Origin: JAABRB01 sp963735025
Lineage (GTDB): Bacteria; Pseudomonadota; Gammaproteobacteria; Burkholderiales; SG8-39
DNA: 64,000 nucleotides
Direction of reading: 5' to 3'
Assembly (NCBI GenBank): GCA_963735025.1
Contig: CAVTJG010000002.1
Span: 124,001-188,000 of the forward strand
How positions within the stretch are numbered: the stretch's first letter is position 1; each line of letters begins with the position of its first letter. Below the pieces are notes generated by a model. It saw only the letters and a list, made by a program, of their open reading frames with translations, did not search any database and was not told where the DNA came from. Below, piece by piece: positions 29,985 to 39,415 of the stretch. The position numbers and the translations under genes are program-made.

Positions 29985-31103
29985 CTATTGACTCTCGCGG
30001 GGCTGGCGGAGCCGGCGCGCCATGTTGAGGCTCTCGGAAAGACTTGGGAGCTCGACTTGAACGGCGGCAGAATCGAGCTGCGCCAGCGCCTCGGCCGCAC
30101 CGGTCACCGACTTGGCGCGCGGATCGAAGTAGCGCTCGATCCACGCCTGGGCCTGCTTGATGTCGCTGCGAAACAGAGCCTCGTTGCGCTGCAGGAGCGC
30201 GACTCGCGCATGCAGCAGTCTGAGTTTCAGATTCTCTCGCAGGAAATACGCCTGGTCGGGGGCGAGCAGGCGCGGGTCGTTGACGTCGACGCGCTGAATG
30301 CGCACCAGGCCCTTGAGCTCGCTCCACGCCGACGCCGCCGCGCGCTCCCACCAGCGGCCTGATGGTGGGGCAGCCGAAGTGACGTCCTCGGTCTTCTTCT
30401 CCTCGCTGCGCAGCGGCAGCGCATCGACCGATTCGATCACGCTGTCGAGACGTAGCGTGAGCCCGGCGACGTCGAGGTTCGGAGCTGACTTGAGTCGTTC
30501 GATATCGCGCTGGATCAGCTTGCGCAGCGCACCGAGCTCGACGCGGTCGGCGCGCGCGAGGCGGGCATCGATCTCCTGCAACGCCGCGAGCGCGCTCGAA
30601 ACGTTCCCCGCCAGATGCAACTGCTGCGAGGCGATCTGGAGCGTCTGCTCGACTTCAGAGAGCGTCCACTCATCACGACCACGCGATAGCTCCTGGTACA
30701 GGGCCTCGAGCGCGACTTCACGGCTGCGGTTCTCGTTCTGCCTGGATTCGATTGCGCCGATCTTGCCCGCCAGCTCGCGGGTGGACTCGCGCAGATCCCG
30801 GGTCGCATCGAGCGAGCGACGCGCATCGACGCCCAGTTCGCTGGTTCTTGCGGCGGCATCATCGCGCAGCTGCGCGAGTCGCGCGCGGGTGTCGTACCAC
30901 TCGAAGCCGAGCAGGCAGAACGCGATCAGCACCGCCAGCCACAGCAGTGCCGTGCCGGCCCGACGTGGCGCGCGCGCAGCACCCGGCGCCACGCTTTCCG
31001 TCTTGGGCGTCGACTCGCTGGATCGCGCAGCCGTGTTCGCCTCGGACGCGCTCGCGTCTTGCGACGCCGGGTCGACCTGTTCGGATTTCGTTGGCTCGGT
31101 CAT
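29985..31103 (-). CDS. hemX: HemX-like uroporphyrinogen-III C-methyltransferase-locus membrane protein
   Basis: This 372-residue protein has a ~48-residue acidic/Ser-rich cytoplasmic N-tail, one membrane segment (GTALLWLAVLIAFCLLGFEW, about 49-68), a long coiled-coil region (70-150) and a helical C-domain with RWWERAAASAWSELKGLVRI and AYFLRENLKLRLLHARVALL, all typical of proteobacterial HemX. The ATG at 31101-31103 lies 10 bp after hemD. A methyltransferase site is not visible; the name is by family and position. Confidence 0.87.
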   Translation of the reverse strand: MTEPTKSEQVDPASQDASASEANTAARSSESTPKTESVAPGAARAPRRAGTALLWLAVLIAFCLLGFEWYDTRARLAQLRDDAAARTSELGVDARRSLDATRDLRESTRELAGKIGAIESRQNENRSREVALEALYQELSRGRDEWTLSEVEQTLQIASQQLHLAGNVSSALAALQEIDARLARADRVELGALRKLIQRDIERLKSAPNLDVAGLTLRLDSVIESVDALPLRSEEKKTEDVTSAAPPSGRWWERAAASAWSELKGLVRIQRVDVNDPRLLAPDQAYFLRENLKLRLLHARVALLQRNEALFRSDIKQAQAWIERYFDPRAKSVTGAAEALAQLDSAAVQVELPSLSESLNMARRLRQPRESQ

Positions 31104-31113
31104 GAGATTTTGA

Positions 31114-31896
31114 TCAGCGGTCCTGGTGCACTTTACCAAAAAACGCCCGTAAGCCTTCGGCAAGACCTTCGTCGCCTGCGCCGGTCTCGATGACTCGCTC
31201 GAGTCCGAGGGCGCGCGCGCTCGCCACGATTCGTGCGTGGGGGGCAAACGTCTGCGTTCGGCGCAGCCACTGCTGGCCGAGCTTGCCGACCATGTCGTAC
31301 AGATTGTGGAGGCCTTCGCTGGACGTCACGGTGATCGCATCCAGCTCGTTTCTCGCCCACAGCCTGAGCAACGGGGCGACGTCCGCGTCCGGACGCACGC
31401 GTCGATAGCACTCCGCGTACTCGACTACGGCGCCGCGCGCTGCCAGCGTATCGCCAAGCAGCTCGCGCCCGCCGTCGCCGCGGAAGATCACGATCCGTTT
31501 ACCGGCGACTTCGGCCAGCGGCGCTAGCTCCAGCAACGCCTCGCTGTCGAACGTTCCGGTAGGCGCGACGATGTCGGCGAATCCGAACCGCCGGAGCGCC
31601 TTCTCGCTGCCTTTGCCGATCGTGGCCACGCGGACATGCCCGGGCCAGGCGCGGCGTGATTGCACGAGATTCATCGCCTTGGCCACGGCGTTGGCACTGA
31701 TGAAGATCGCGAAATCGAAATCGTCGAGTCGATCGACCAGCGCGCCTAGCGACTTGACGTCGGCAACATCGCGAATCTCGATCACCGGAAACACGATCGG
31801 CGTACCCTCATCGGCGCGGATCATGTCCGCGAGTGTCTCGACCTGACCCGCCGGACGCGTGATCACGATCCGCCGGCCGGCCAGCGCGCCGCTCAT
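31114..31896 (-). CDS. hemD: Uroporphyrinogen-III synthase
   Basis: This 260-residue enzyme inverts ring D and closes hydroxymethylbilane to uroporphyrinogen III. Features are the N-terminal GRRIVITRPAGQVETLADMI, FISANAVAKAMN, ATIGKGSEKALRRFGF and the later ITVTSSEGLHNLYDMVG. The ATG at 31894-31896 overlaps the natural hemC stop (ATGA). In this sequence an extra base in hemC places hemC and hemD in one continuous frame, which mimics a HemCD fusion; I regard that fusion as artefactual. Confidence 0.88.
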   Translation of the reverse strand: MSGALAGRRIVITRPAGQVETLADMIRADEGTPIVFPVIEIRDVADVKSLGALVDRLDDFDFAIFISANAVAKAMNLVQSRRAWPGHVRVATIGKGSEKALRRFGFADIVAPTGTFDSEALLELAPLAEVAGKRIVIFRGDGGRELLGDTLAARGAVVEYAECYRRVRPDADVAPLLRLWARNELDAITVTSSEGLHNLYDMVGKLGQQWLRRTQTFAPHARIVASARALGLERVIETGAGDEGLAEGLRAFFGKVHQDR

Positions 31897-32817
31897 GGCG
31901 CGAGCGCAGAGAGAATTTCGTCCGCCCCCCGACGTCCGCAGCAGCGCGGCGAGCTCACTTCCCGCGCGCTCGGGCTCGGCGACCGGAGCACGCACCTCGC
32001 CGCGCGCGATCTGCTTGCCGTCGGGACTTGCCACGAGCCCGCGCAGCCAAAGCGCATCGCCTTCGACCACCGCAAATGCCGCGAGCGGTAGCTGGCAGCT
32101 TCCCGCCAGCGACCGGCTCACCGTGCGCTCGGCTCGCACGCAGGCGCTGGTCGACGGGTCGTTCAGCGGTGCCAGCAGCGCGGCGACGTCCTGCCGGTCG
32201 GCACGACATTCGATCGCGAGCGCGCCCTGCCCGGCCGCAGGCAGACTTTCGGTTGGGTCGAGCATCCCGCGAATCCGTCCGGCAAGTCCCAGGCGGGTCA
32301 GTCCGGCAACGGCAAGCACGATGGCGTCGTAGTCGCCACGATCGAGCTTGGCGAGTCGGGTGTCGAGATTGCCGCGCAGCGGCCGGATGTCGAGCCCGGG
32401 AAACCGCGCGCGTAGTTGCGCCTCGCGCCGCAGGCTGGAAGTGCCGATCACCGCGCCCGCGGGCAAATCGTCGATCCGCGCATGGCGGTTGGATACGAAC
32501 GCATCGCGCGGGTCCTCACGGGGCAGAATGGCGGCGAGCCGGAATCCCTCGGCGAGATCCATGGGCACGTCTTTCGCCGAGTGCACCGCGATGTCCGCGC
32601 GGCCTTCGGCGAGCGCGACCTCGAGTTCCTTCACGAAGAGGCCCTTCCCGCCGATCTTCGCCAGCGTGACGTCGAGAATCCGGTCGCCTTGCGTGGTCAT
32701 GCCGAGTATTTCGACCCGAGCAGCCGGATATAATCCTGCGAGCGCTGCACGCACGTGCTCGGCCTGCCAAAGGGCCAGTCGGCTCTCGCGCGAAGCAATG
32801 ATCAGACGCGCGCTCAC
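31893..32817 (-). CDS. hemC: Hydroxymethylbilane synthase (porphobilinogen deaminase), one-base insertion near 3' end
   Basis: About 307 residues: IIASRESRLALWQAEHVRAAL, KIGGKGLFVKELEVAL, HSAKDVPMD, IGTSSLRREAQL, RGNLDTRLAKLD and the dipyrromethane Cys in LAGSCQLPLAAFA. A run of six C on the plus strand at 31925-31930 is one base too long. Removing one restores the normal C-terminus LLRTSGADEILSALAP with a TGA at 31893 overlapping the hemD ATG. The GTG at 32815-32817 (VSARLIIASRES) is the start. It assembles the linear tetrapyrrole. The thioredoxin-like gene diverges 50 bp away. Confidence 0.9.
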
Positions 32818-32867
32818 GGGATTTGGGTAAAGAAGCCGGGTTAAGAAGCCGAGTCGGAAAGGCGGCA

Positions 32868-33377
32868 ATGAGGACTGATTGGTGGGGTGGGCAGCGAACC
32901 GGGGGGCTGGCGTTGCTGCGCGTGGCGATTCTAGCATGCTGGATCGCGCTCTCTGCCGCCGCGCATGCCGCGCCCGACATTTCGCTCGCGCGCGACTTTT
33001 CCGAGGATGGTCGGGCGGCGCACGCCACGCGGCGTGTGATCGTCGTGCTCTTCACGACAAGCGGATGCCCATGGTGCCAGCGCGTTCGCGAAGAGTACTT
33101 GAAGCCGATGCTCGCCAATCCCGCCGACGTCGCGCGCATCATCGTGCGCGAGGTCGATATCGAAAGTCGCGAAACCATCACCGATTTTTCGGGTGCCGCC
33201 ACGAACCATGCGGCATTCGCCAGCCGGCACGAGGTGCGGTTCGCGCCGTCCGTGCTCGTACTGGGGCCGCGAGGCGAGCAGCTGGCTGCGCCTCTGATCG
33301 GATTCGGAACCGCCGACTACTACGGCTTCTATCTCGACGAGCGCATCGAAGCCGGCCTTGCGAAGCTGCGCCGTTAG
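32868..33377 (+). CDS. Exported thioredoxin-like protein (CPWC)
   Basis: A 169-residue protein with a signal peptide (LLRVAILACWIALSAAAHA) and a thioredoxin fold with the redox motif SGCPWCQRVREEYL (Cys 67 and 70), followed by RFAPSVLVLGPRGEQ with the usual cis-Pro position. It resembles SoxW/thioredoxin-related periplasmic proteins and may reduce periplasmic disulfides. An in-frame upstream start at 32823 would put the signal too far inside, so the ATG at 32868 is preferred. It is divergent from hemC and followed by repeats. Confidence 0.8.
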   Translation: MRTDWWGGQRTGGLALLRVAILACWIALSAAAHAAPDISLARDFSEDGRAAHATRRVIVVLFTTSGCPWCQRVREEYLKPMLANPADVARIIVREVDIESRETITDFSGAATNHAAFASRHEVRFAPSVLVLGPRGEQLAAPLIGFGTADYYGFYLDERIEAGLAKLRR

Positions 33378-33413
33378 CAGGCGATCGAAGCCGACCTACG
33401 GCCTCCGATAAGT

Positions 33414-33513
33414 GGGGATATACAAGGGGCTTGCCCCTTGTTCGTTCCGGGGGATATACAAGGGGCAGGAAGGGTGAGGGGCCCCTTCCTTTCCCCCTTG
33501 CCCCCTTGTTCGT
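33414..33513. repeat. Tandem pair of ACAAGGGG palindromic repeats, copy C (second unit expanded)
   Basis: Unit one, 33414-33445, is GGGGATATACAAGGGGC-TT-GCCCCTTGTTCGT. Unit two, 33449-33513, keeps the same ends but has a longer interior with its own nested stem (AGGAAGGG...CCCTTCCT). It lies between the thioredoxin-like gene and the 3' end of the LytTR regulator and could act as a bidirectional terminator. Confidence 0.75.
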
Positions 33514-33579
33514 TGTAGGAGCCGTCTTTTGGCCGGCGGAGCTGAAACCTAGATCGAGTGCTTCTGCTTCGCCTCTCTC

Positions 33580-34341
33580 TTAACCTTTCAAGATGGCCTT
33601 CACCGCCGGCCACTGTCGCCGGCTGACGGGCAGCTTCTCGACAGTTCCTTCCAGCATGACCGCCCACCCGGCGCCTTCACCATCCCCGTCGGTCACGCGC
33701 TCGACACCGCGCAGCGCGCTCCGGGCGGCCAGGCAGGAGCGGTGCAAGCGCACGAACGTCTCGCCGAATTCAATCTCGAGCGCAGTCAACGACTCTTCCA
33801 ACAGGTGCTCGCGGTCCCGCGTGCGTATGGTGACGTACTTCAATTCCGCGCGCAGGTAGAGAATTTCCGACACCGGGACGAGCGTGATCCGGCCCCGCTC
33901 GACCACCGAGAGGTAGCGCCGGGGCGCCTGCGCGGCCTTCTCGAGCGCAGCGCGCTTGACAGCCCCGGAGCTGGCAGCCTTGCCAAGCGCGGCGGCGAGA
34001 CGCGCCGCCCGCACCGGTTTGAGCAGATAGTCGAGCGCGTTCACTTCGAACGCCTCGATCGCATATTGGTCGTGGGCGGTGATGAACACCACGGCCGGAG
34101 CCTTCTCGAACGAAGTCAGGTGCCGCGCAAACTCCAGCCCGCTCATCTGTGGCATATGGATGTCCACCAGCGCAACGTCTGCGGACTGCTCGGCGAGGAG
34201 TGCAAGGCCCTCGTGACCGTTCGCCGCCTCGCCGGTCACGACATTGGGGAGCTCGGCCTGCAGGTCCTCGAGCAGCGCGCGCATCCGCGTGCGCGCGGGA
34301 GCTTCGTCATCGACCAGGAAGATGCGCAGCGGTGCGCTCAT
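33580..34341 (-). CDS. LytTR-family response regulator (AlgR-like)
   Basis: This 253-residue protein has a receiver domain (residues 4-125) with the DDE acidic pair, the phospho-acceptor D60 in ALVDIHMP, and KPV near 110. A LytTR DNA-binding domain (about 150-253) has ISEILYLRAELKYVTIRT and FVRLHRSCLA. It controls transcription in response to the adjacent LytS-type kinase, with which it overlaps by four bases. Position beside argH and hemC matches algR in Pseudomonas. Targets cannot be told from the sequence. Confidence 0.92.
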   Translation of the reverse strand: MSAPLRIFLVDDEAPARTRMRALLEDLQAELPNVVTGEAANGHEGLALLAEQSADVALVDIHMPQMSGLEFARHLTSFEKAPAVVFITAHDQYAIEAFEVNALDYLLKPVRAARLAAALGKAASSGAVKRAALEKAAQAPRRYLSVVERGRITLVPVSEILYLRAELKYVTIRTRDREHLLEESLTALEIEFGETFVRLHRSCLAARSALRGVERVTDGDGEGAGWAVMLEGTVEKLPVSRRQWPAVKAILKG

Positions 34342-35366
34342 GCCGCCCTCCTGCGGTAAGGCATCTGCATGTGAATCTCGTAACACTTGCCGACCACGCC
34401 GCTGTCCATTTTCGCCTCGACGTCGAAGTGCAGCTGCAGGCGCTCGCGGATGTTGACGAGCGCGATGCGATTGCCCTGGCGGTGCTGGTGCTCCGGATGG
34501 TAGGGGTTGGTGAGCCGGACGTGCAGCCGGTCGCCATCCAGGTAGATCGCGATCTCGATGGTTCCCGGGTCCATTCCGGGCTCGATGCCGTGATAGACGG
34601 CGTTCTCGACGAGGGGCTGCAGCAGAAGCGGGGGCACCAGCGCGTCGCGTGGCGCGGATTCGATGCGCCACTCGACGTTCAACCGGTCTCCGAGTCGCAG
34701 CTGCTCCAGATTGAGATACTGCCGCACGAGCTCGAGTTCTTCGGCAAGCGACGTGAGCGTGCGCGTGTCGGCCATGAGCATGCGGTAGAGCTCGGCGAGA
34801 TCCTCGATTGCCGTCTCGGCGCGCCGCGCATCGGTGCGAATCAGTGAAAGCACCGCGTTCAGCGAATTGAAAAGGAAGTGCGGGCGGATCCGTGCCTGCA
34901 GGGCCTGCAAGCGCGCCTCGGCGAGCGCCGGCGAGAACGCGCGATTGCGCAGAAAAAAATAGCCGATCAGAAATCCGGTCGCGAGTGCGGCGAATACGCC
35001 GCTCCGCAAGAGCCCGGCGGGAGAGAAGTCATTGCCCGGCAGCAGCGGGTACGCAGCGGCAGTCAGCACGAGCACGACGGCGAATACAAGCGCCACCGCG
35101 ACCGGATATTTCAGTCGCGCAAGCCCGGCATTGGCAACGTACAGAGCCAGAAGGCTCGTGATCAGGACCGGCTCGACGAGCAGGGCAATCTCGAGGAACG
35201 CCTCGATGAGTTGCGGAAGGCTGCTCGACTTGACTGCCGCGGCGATGAACGCCAGCGAGTTCACGATCACCAGGATGCGCGCGATCACTCCCAGATTGCG
35301 GAAATCCGGCAGGGTGTCGGCGGGCCCGTCGCGGTTCGAAATCCGCACAGATTCCGGGGATTTCAC
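34338..35366 (-). CDS. LytS/AlgZ-type sensor histidine kinase
   Basis: This 342-residue inner-membrane kinase has four hydrophobic segments in residues 28-140 and a His_kinase domain with LQARIRPHFLFNSLNAVLSL (phospho-acceptor His) and the ATP-lid region PPLLLQPLVENAVYHGIE and NIRERLQLHFD. It lacks a PAS or periplasmic sensor domain, so the signal is probably sensed in or near the membrane. It is coupled to the LytTR regulator by ATGA and diverges from argH across 92 bp. Confidence 0.9.
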   Translation of the reverse strand: MKSPESVRISNRDGPADTLPDFRNLGVIARILVIVNSLAFIAAAVKSSSLPQLIEAFLEIALLVEPVLITSLLALYVANAGLARLKYPVAVALVFAVVLVLTAAAYPLLPGNDFSPAGLLRSGVFAALATGFLIGYFFLRNRAFSPALAEARLQALQARIRPHFLFNSLNAVLSLIRTDARRAETAIEDLAELYRMLMADTRTLTSLAEELELVRQYLNLEQLRLGDRLNVEWRIESAPRDALVPPLLLQPLVENAVYHGIEPGMDPGTIEIAIYLDGDRLHVRLTNPYHPEHQHRQGNRIALVNIRERLQLHFDVEAKMDSGVVGKCYEIHMQMPYRRRAA

Positions 35367-35458
35367 GGCAAAATGCCTGGAATTCTGGTATAAGATGCTG
35401 ATTTTTCGCTCATTATCGCGATCATTCTCAAGTTCCCTCCGCGGAATTTCAAGCTGTC

Positions 35459-36859
35459 ATGTCAGTCCCTGAGGAAAAGGATCACGCCGGTCAAGCCTGG
35501 TCAGGCCGCTTCGCGGAGCCGGTCGCCGAACGCGTCAAGCGCTATACCGCGTCGGTAACGTTCGACCGTCGCCTCGCCGAGTTCGACGTGCAGGGCTCGC
35601 TCGCTCATGCGCGCATGCTTGCTGCGGTGGGCATTCTCACGTCTGAAGATCTCGCCGCGATCGAGCGCGGCATGACGACGATCCTCGCCGAGATCCGGTC
35701 GGGCGAATTCCAGTGGTCTCTCGAGGACGAAGACGTCCACCTGAACATCGAGCGCCGGCTCACCGCCCTCATCGGCAATGCGGGCAAACGCCTCCACACC
35801 GGGCGTTCCCGCAACGACCAGGTTGCGACAGACCTGCGCCTGTACCTGCGGGCTGCCATCGACGACATCGCCGCGCTCGTCCGGGCGGTACAGATGGCGC
35901 TGGTCGACCTCGCGGAGCGGCATGCTGCCACGGTCATGCCGGGATTCACGCACCTCCAGGTCGCCCAGCCGGTCACGTTCGGTCACCATCTGATGGCCTA
36001 TTACGAGATGCTCGGGCGGGACCGGGAACGGCTGGCGGACTGTCGCCGTCGAGTCAACCAGCTGCCGCTCGGTGCGGCCGCGCTGGCCGGCACCTCTTTC
36101 CCGATCGACCGGGACAGCGTGGCGCGCGAGCTCGGGTTCGACGGCGTGTGCGCGAACTCGCTGGACGCGGTCTCGGACCGGGACTTCGCCGTCGAATTCA
36201 CGGCGTGCGCCGCGCTCATCATGACCCACCTTTCCCGGTTCTCGGAGGAGCTCGTGCTCTGGATGAGCCCGCGGTTCGGCTTCATCCGCCTGCCCGACCG
36301 GTTCTGCACGGGCTCGTCGATCATGCCCCAGAAAAAGAACCCGGACGTTCCCGAGCTCGCCCGCGGCAAGTCAGGCCGGGTGTTCGGGCATCTGGTGGGA
36401 CTTCTTACCTTGATGAAGGGCCAGCCGCTCGCGTACAACAAGGACAATCAGGAAGACAAGGAGCCGGTTTTCGACACGGTCGATACCCTGGTCGAGACCC
36501 TTGCCGTCTTCGCCGAGATGATCCCCGGCATCGAGGCCCACCCGGAAAAAATGCGCACTGCGGCCCGCGAAGGCCACGCCACTGCGACCGACCTCGCCGA
36601 TTACCTGGTCAAGCGCGGCGAGCCGTTCCGCGACGCCCACGAGGCGGTCGCGCGGGCCGTGCGCGCAGCGGAGGCACGCGGCTGCGACCTCGCCGACCTT
36701 CCACTCGCGGAGCTGCAGTCGTTCGCGCGCAAGATCGAGGCGGACGTCTACGCAGTCCTCACCATCGAGGGCTCGCTGGCCAGTCGCAGTCACTTCGGCG
36801 GGACGGCACCCGATCGGGTATTGGACGCCGTTCGTCGTGCCCGGGCCGCGCTGGCGTGA
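35459..36859 (+). CDS. argH: Argininosuccinate lyase
   Basis: This 466-residue enzyme releases arginine and fumarate in the last step of arginine synthesis. QAWSGRFAEP at the start, GKRLHTGRSRNDQVATDLRL, PGFTHLQVAQPVTFGHH and the signature GSSIMPQKKNPD are all present, and the length is normal. The ATG at 35459 overlaps another near-start sequence CATGTCATG; the second ATG gives MSVPEEKDHAG. The kinase gene follows after only 4 bp, so the two are co-transcribed. Confidence 0.97.
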   Translation: MSVPEEKDHAGQAWSGRFAEPVAERVKRYTASVTFDRRLAEFDVQGSLAHARMLAAVGILTSEDLAAIERGMTTILAEIRSGEFQWSLEDEDVHLNIERRLTALIGNAGKRLHTGRSRNDQVATDLRLYLRAAIDDIAALVRAVQMALVDLAERHAATVMPGFTHLQVAQPVTFGHHLMAYYEMLGRDRERLADCRRRVNQLPLGAAALAGTSFPIDRDSVARELGFDGVCANSLDAVSDRDFAVEFTACAALIMTHLSRFSEELVLWMSPRFGFIRLPDRFCTGSSIMPQKKNPDVPELARGKSGRVFGHLVGLLTLMKGQPLAYNKDNQEDKEPVFDTVDTLVETLAVFAEMIPGIEAHPEKMRTAAREGHATATDLADYLVKRGEPFRDAHEAVARAVRAAEARGCDLADLPLAELQSFARKIEADVYAVLTIEGSLASRSHFGGTAPDRVLDAVRRARAALA

Positions 36860-36863
36860 CACC

Positions 36864-38198
36864 ATGACCGAGATCGTGGCCGCACAGCTCCCCAATCGTA
36901 CCGACCATACGATTCCCGACTACATCGGGAAGTACCAGGTCATCCGCAAGCTGGGCGACGGTGCGACCAGCGAGGTTTTTCTTTGTCACGATGAATTCGC
37001 CAAGCGCGACGTTGCAGTGAAAGTGGTCTGGCGGGACCGAATCGGCGACGCGAGCCAGGGCAAAGTCCATCGCAAGCTCTTCGTCACGGAAGCGTCACTT
37101 GCCGGCAAGCTCGCCCACCCGCACATCGTGCAGATCTATGACGCGGTGGTGGCCGGCGGCTCGAGCTACATCGTCATGGAGTATGTCCCGGGCGGAACGC
37201 TCGAACACTACTGCACGCCCGAGAACCTGCTGCCTATCGACAAGGTGGTGGAGATCGTTTTCAAGTGCACCCGTGCGCTCGACTTCGCGCACCACCTCGG
37301 GATCACGCACCGCGACATCAAGCCCACGAACATCCTGCTCGCGACCGAGGACACGACCGACATCAAGATCTGCGATTTCGGCGCCGCCATCATGGCGACC
37401 TCTGGCGACACGACCCAGGTGACGGGAATCGGCTCGCCGGCCTACATGTCGCCTCAGCAGGTCCGCGAGCAGCAGCTCGATCACCGCACCGACGTCTACT
37501 CGCTGGGTGTGGTGATGTATCAGCTACTCACCGGCACGCTGCCCTATCAGGGCAAGAACAACTTCAGCATGATGTACCAGATCACCAGCGTCGAGGCGCC
37601 ACCTCCGTCGTCGCACCGTCGGGACGTGCTGCCGGCGCTCGATGCGATCGTCAAGAAGGCGATGGCCAAGGCCGTCGAAGATCGCTATCAGACCTGGGAG
37701 GAGTTCTCGATCGCGCTCGCCGATGCGCTGCGCTCGAAGGACCTCACTGCGCGCACCCAGGAAGTCGCCGATAGCGAGAAGTTCAGCACGTTGCGCGCCA
37801 TGCCCTTCTTCGCGGAATACACTGACGCTGAGCTCTGGGAGGTCGTGCGTATCAGCGCCTGGGAAGATGCGGTGCCCGGCAAGATGATCATCAAAGAGGG
37901 CGACGCCGGCGATTTCTTCTGCATCCTCGCGTCGGGCGAGGTGAAGGTTACCAAGAAGCAGAAGCTCCTCAACATACTGTCCGCGGGTGAGTGCTTCGGC
38001 GAGATGGCCTACCTCTCCCGTGCGACCAACGAACGCAGCGCCGACGTGTCGACGATGAGCCCCTCGCGAATCATCACCATCCGTTGCGACGATCTCGAAA
38101 ACGCCTCGGATGCCTGCCGGCACCGGTTCGACCGCGCGTTCATGGATATCCTGGTCGAGCGATTGACGATGGCTAATAACAGGCTGACTGCGGTATAG
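36864..38198 (+). CDS. Ser/Thr protein kinase with C-terminal cyclic-nucleotide-binding domain
   Basis: In this 444-residue soluble protein, residues 20-290 are a Hanks-type kinase: GDGATSEVF glycine loop, K53 in VAVKVV, catalytic HRDIKPTN (149-156), DFG (171-173), and SPAYMSPQQVREQQLDHRTDVYSLGV. Residues 315-430 form a cNMP-binding domain (FFAEYTDAELWEVVRI, IIKEGDAGDFFCILASGEV, GECFGEMAYLSR). There is no membrane segment or PASTA repeat. The catalytic residues are intact, so cyclic-nucleotide gating of kinase activity is a plausible inference. It starts 4 bp after argH and is followed by a hairpin terminator. Confidence 0.9.
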   Translation: MTEIVAAQLPNRTDHTIPDYIGKYQVIRKLGDGATSEVFLCHDEFAKRDVAVKVVWRDRIGDASQGKVHRKLFVTEASLAGKLAHPHIVQIYDAVVAGGSSYIVMEYVPGGTLEHYCTPENLLPIDKVVEIVFKCTRALDFAHHLGITHRDIKPTNILLATEDTTDIKICDFGAAIMATSGDTTQVTGIGSPAYMSPQQVREQQLDHRTDVYSLGVVMYQLLTGTLPYQGKNNFSMMYQITSVEAPPPSSHRRDVLPALDAIVKKAMAKAVEDRYQTWEEFSIALADALRSKDLTARTQEVADSEKFSTLRAMPFFAEYTDAELWEVVRISAWEDAVPGKMIIKEGDAGDFFCILASGEVKVTKKQKLLNILSAGECFGEMAYLSRATNERSADVSTMSPSRIITIRCDDLENASDACRHRFDRAFMDILVERLTMANNRLTAV

Positions 38199-38276
38199 GA
38201 AAAAAGGCGGAAGGATACGAACAGGAGGGAACCGGCTGGTTCCCTCCCGTTACCCTCCTTCCCGCGAAAGGCAGGC

Positions 38277-38296
38277 CGTCGCGAAGGCGACGTTTT
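38277..38296 (+). terminator. Probable intrinsic terminator after the kinase gene
   Basis: CGTCGC-GAAG-GCGACG-TTTT forms a 6-bp stem with a four-base loop and a short T run, 79 bp after the kinase stop. Another hairpin, GGGAACC-GGCT-GGTTCCC, lies just upstream at about 38227-38244. Confidence 0.55.
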
Positions 38297-38370
38297 GGTT
38301 CTTCCCCTCCTTCTCAAGGCGGGGTGGCTGCGAAGCAGCCGGGGTGGTTCGGTCCACACTCAATATTTCA

Positions 38371-39262
38371 ATGACCCCTGCACTGTGCGCCGAACTCGAA
38401 CGCGCGATCTCGGCCGCGATCGGCGAGCCGTTTCGTATCGAGCGCACACGGGACGTCTCCGGCGGCTGCATCAACCGCGGCACTGGTTCTTGATGGGGGC
38501 GCCGCGCGCTTTTTCGCAAAGCTGAACGAACCCAGATTCGACGCGGCGTTCGCTGCGGAAGCGGACGGGCTCGGCGCGCTTGCCAGCACAGGAATCCGGG
38601 CACCCGACGTAATCACCCAGGGCGTGGCCGGTGGGTCGGCGTTTCTCGTGCTCGAGCACCTCGAACTTGGTGCGGGAAGCGACGCCGCGTATCGTGCCCT
38701 GGGCCGACAGCTTGCGGCCACGCACGCGCATCATGGCGCGCGGTTCGGGTGGCACCGGGACAACTTCATCGGCGCCACGGTGCAGTACAACCGGGAGTCC
38801 GGATCGTGGGCGGAGTTCTGGCAGCAGCAGCGGCTTGCGCCGCAGCTGGTGCTCGCCGCGGAGAACGGAATGCGTGGCAACTTGCAACGTCTGGGCGATG
38901 CGTTGCTCGCTGCGCTACCCCGCTTTTTCGCAGGCTACGCACCGGCGGCCGCGCTCGTGCACGGCGACCTGTGGAGCGGGAACGCGGCGTTTCTCGTGGA
39001 TGGCTCACCGGTCGTATTCGATCCGGCGGTCTACTACGGCGATCGCGAAGTCGATCTGGCGATGACCGAGCTGTTCGGCGAATTTCCGGCTGCGTTCTAT
39101 GCGGCATACCGGGAAGTGGCGCCGCTCGCAGACGGCTACGAGGTGCGGCGCACGCTGTACAACCTGTACCACGTGCTCAATCACGCCAATCTCTTCGGCG
39201 GCGGCTATGCCGCGCAGGCCGAGCGGATGATTGAGCGGCTGCTGGCGGAGACGAGGGGCTGA
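38371..39262 (+). CDS. Fructosamine-3-kinase family protein, frameshifted near N-terminus
   Basis: About 296 residues across two frames. The first gives MTPALCAELERAISAAIGEP and IERTRDVSGGCINR, then stops. The next frame continues LVLDGGAARFFAKLNEPRFDAAF, LVLEHLELGAG, ATVQYNRES, LVHGDLWSGNAAFLVDG (catalytic HGDLWSGN) and VFDPAVYYGDREVDLAMTELFG. This is the FN3K/ketosamine kinase pattern, which phosphorylates glycated amines for repair. The frame is lost at about 38479-38484 (one base extra or two missing). Native status is uncertain because many similar breaks occur in the window. Confidence 0.78.
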
Positions 39263-39320
39263 AGAGTCAGGCGAATTGCCGCCTGGCGCGAATGAAACTT
39301 GGGGAAGCTCTCAAATAGTC

Positions 39321-39397
39321 GTCATTCCCGCGAATGCGGGAATCCATTCTGAGCCCATTCGAAGGGCTACTGGATCCCCGCCTGCGCGGGGATGACT
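39321..39397. repeat. dRS3-like dispersed inverted repeat, copy 2
   Basis: GTCATTCCCGCGAATGCGGG begins a 77-bp element whose other end, CTGGATCCCCGCCTGCGCGG followed by GGATGAC, is an imperfect inverted partner. It is the most complete copy and shows a MITE-like layout of two hairpins facing each other. It lies between the fructosamine-kinase gene and the grxD 3' duplication. Confidence 0.78.
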
Positions 39398-39415
39398 TGA
39401 TCAGCGCTTCGCTAT

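Noticed and set aside
31114..32937. 607-codon HemC-HemD fusion protein
   Set aside because: Explained by one extra base in a C6 run; the separated genes have normal ends and an ATGA overlap.
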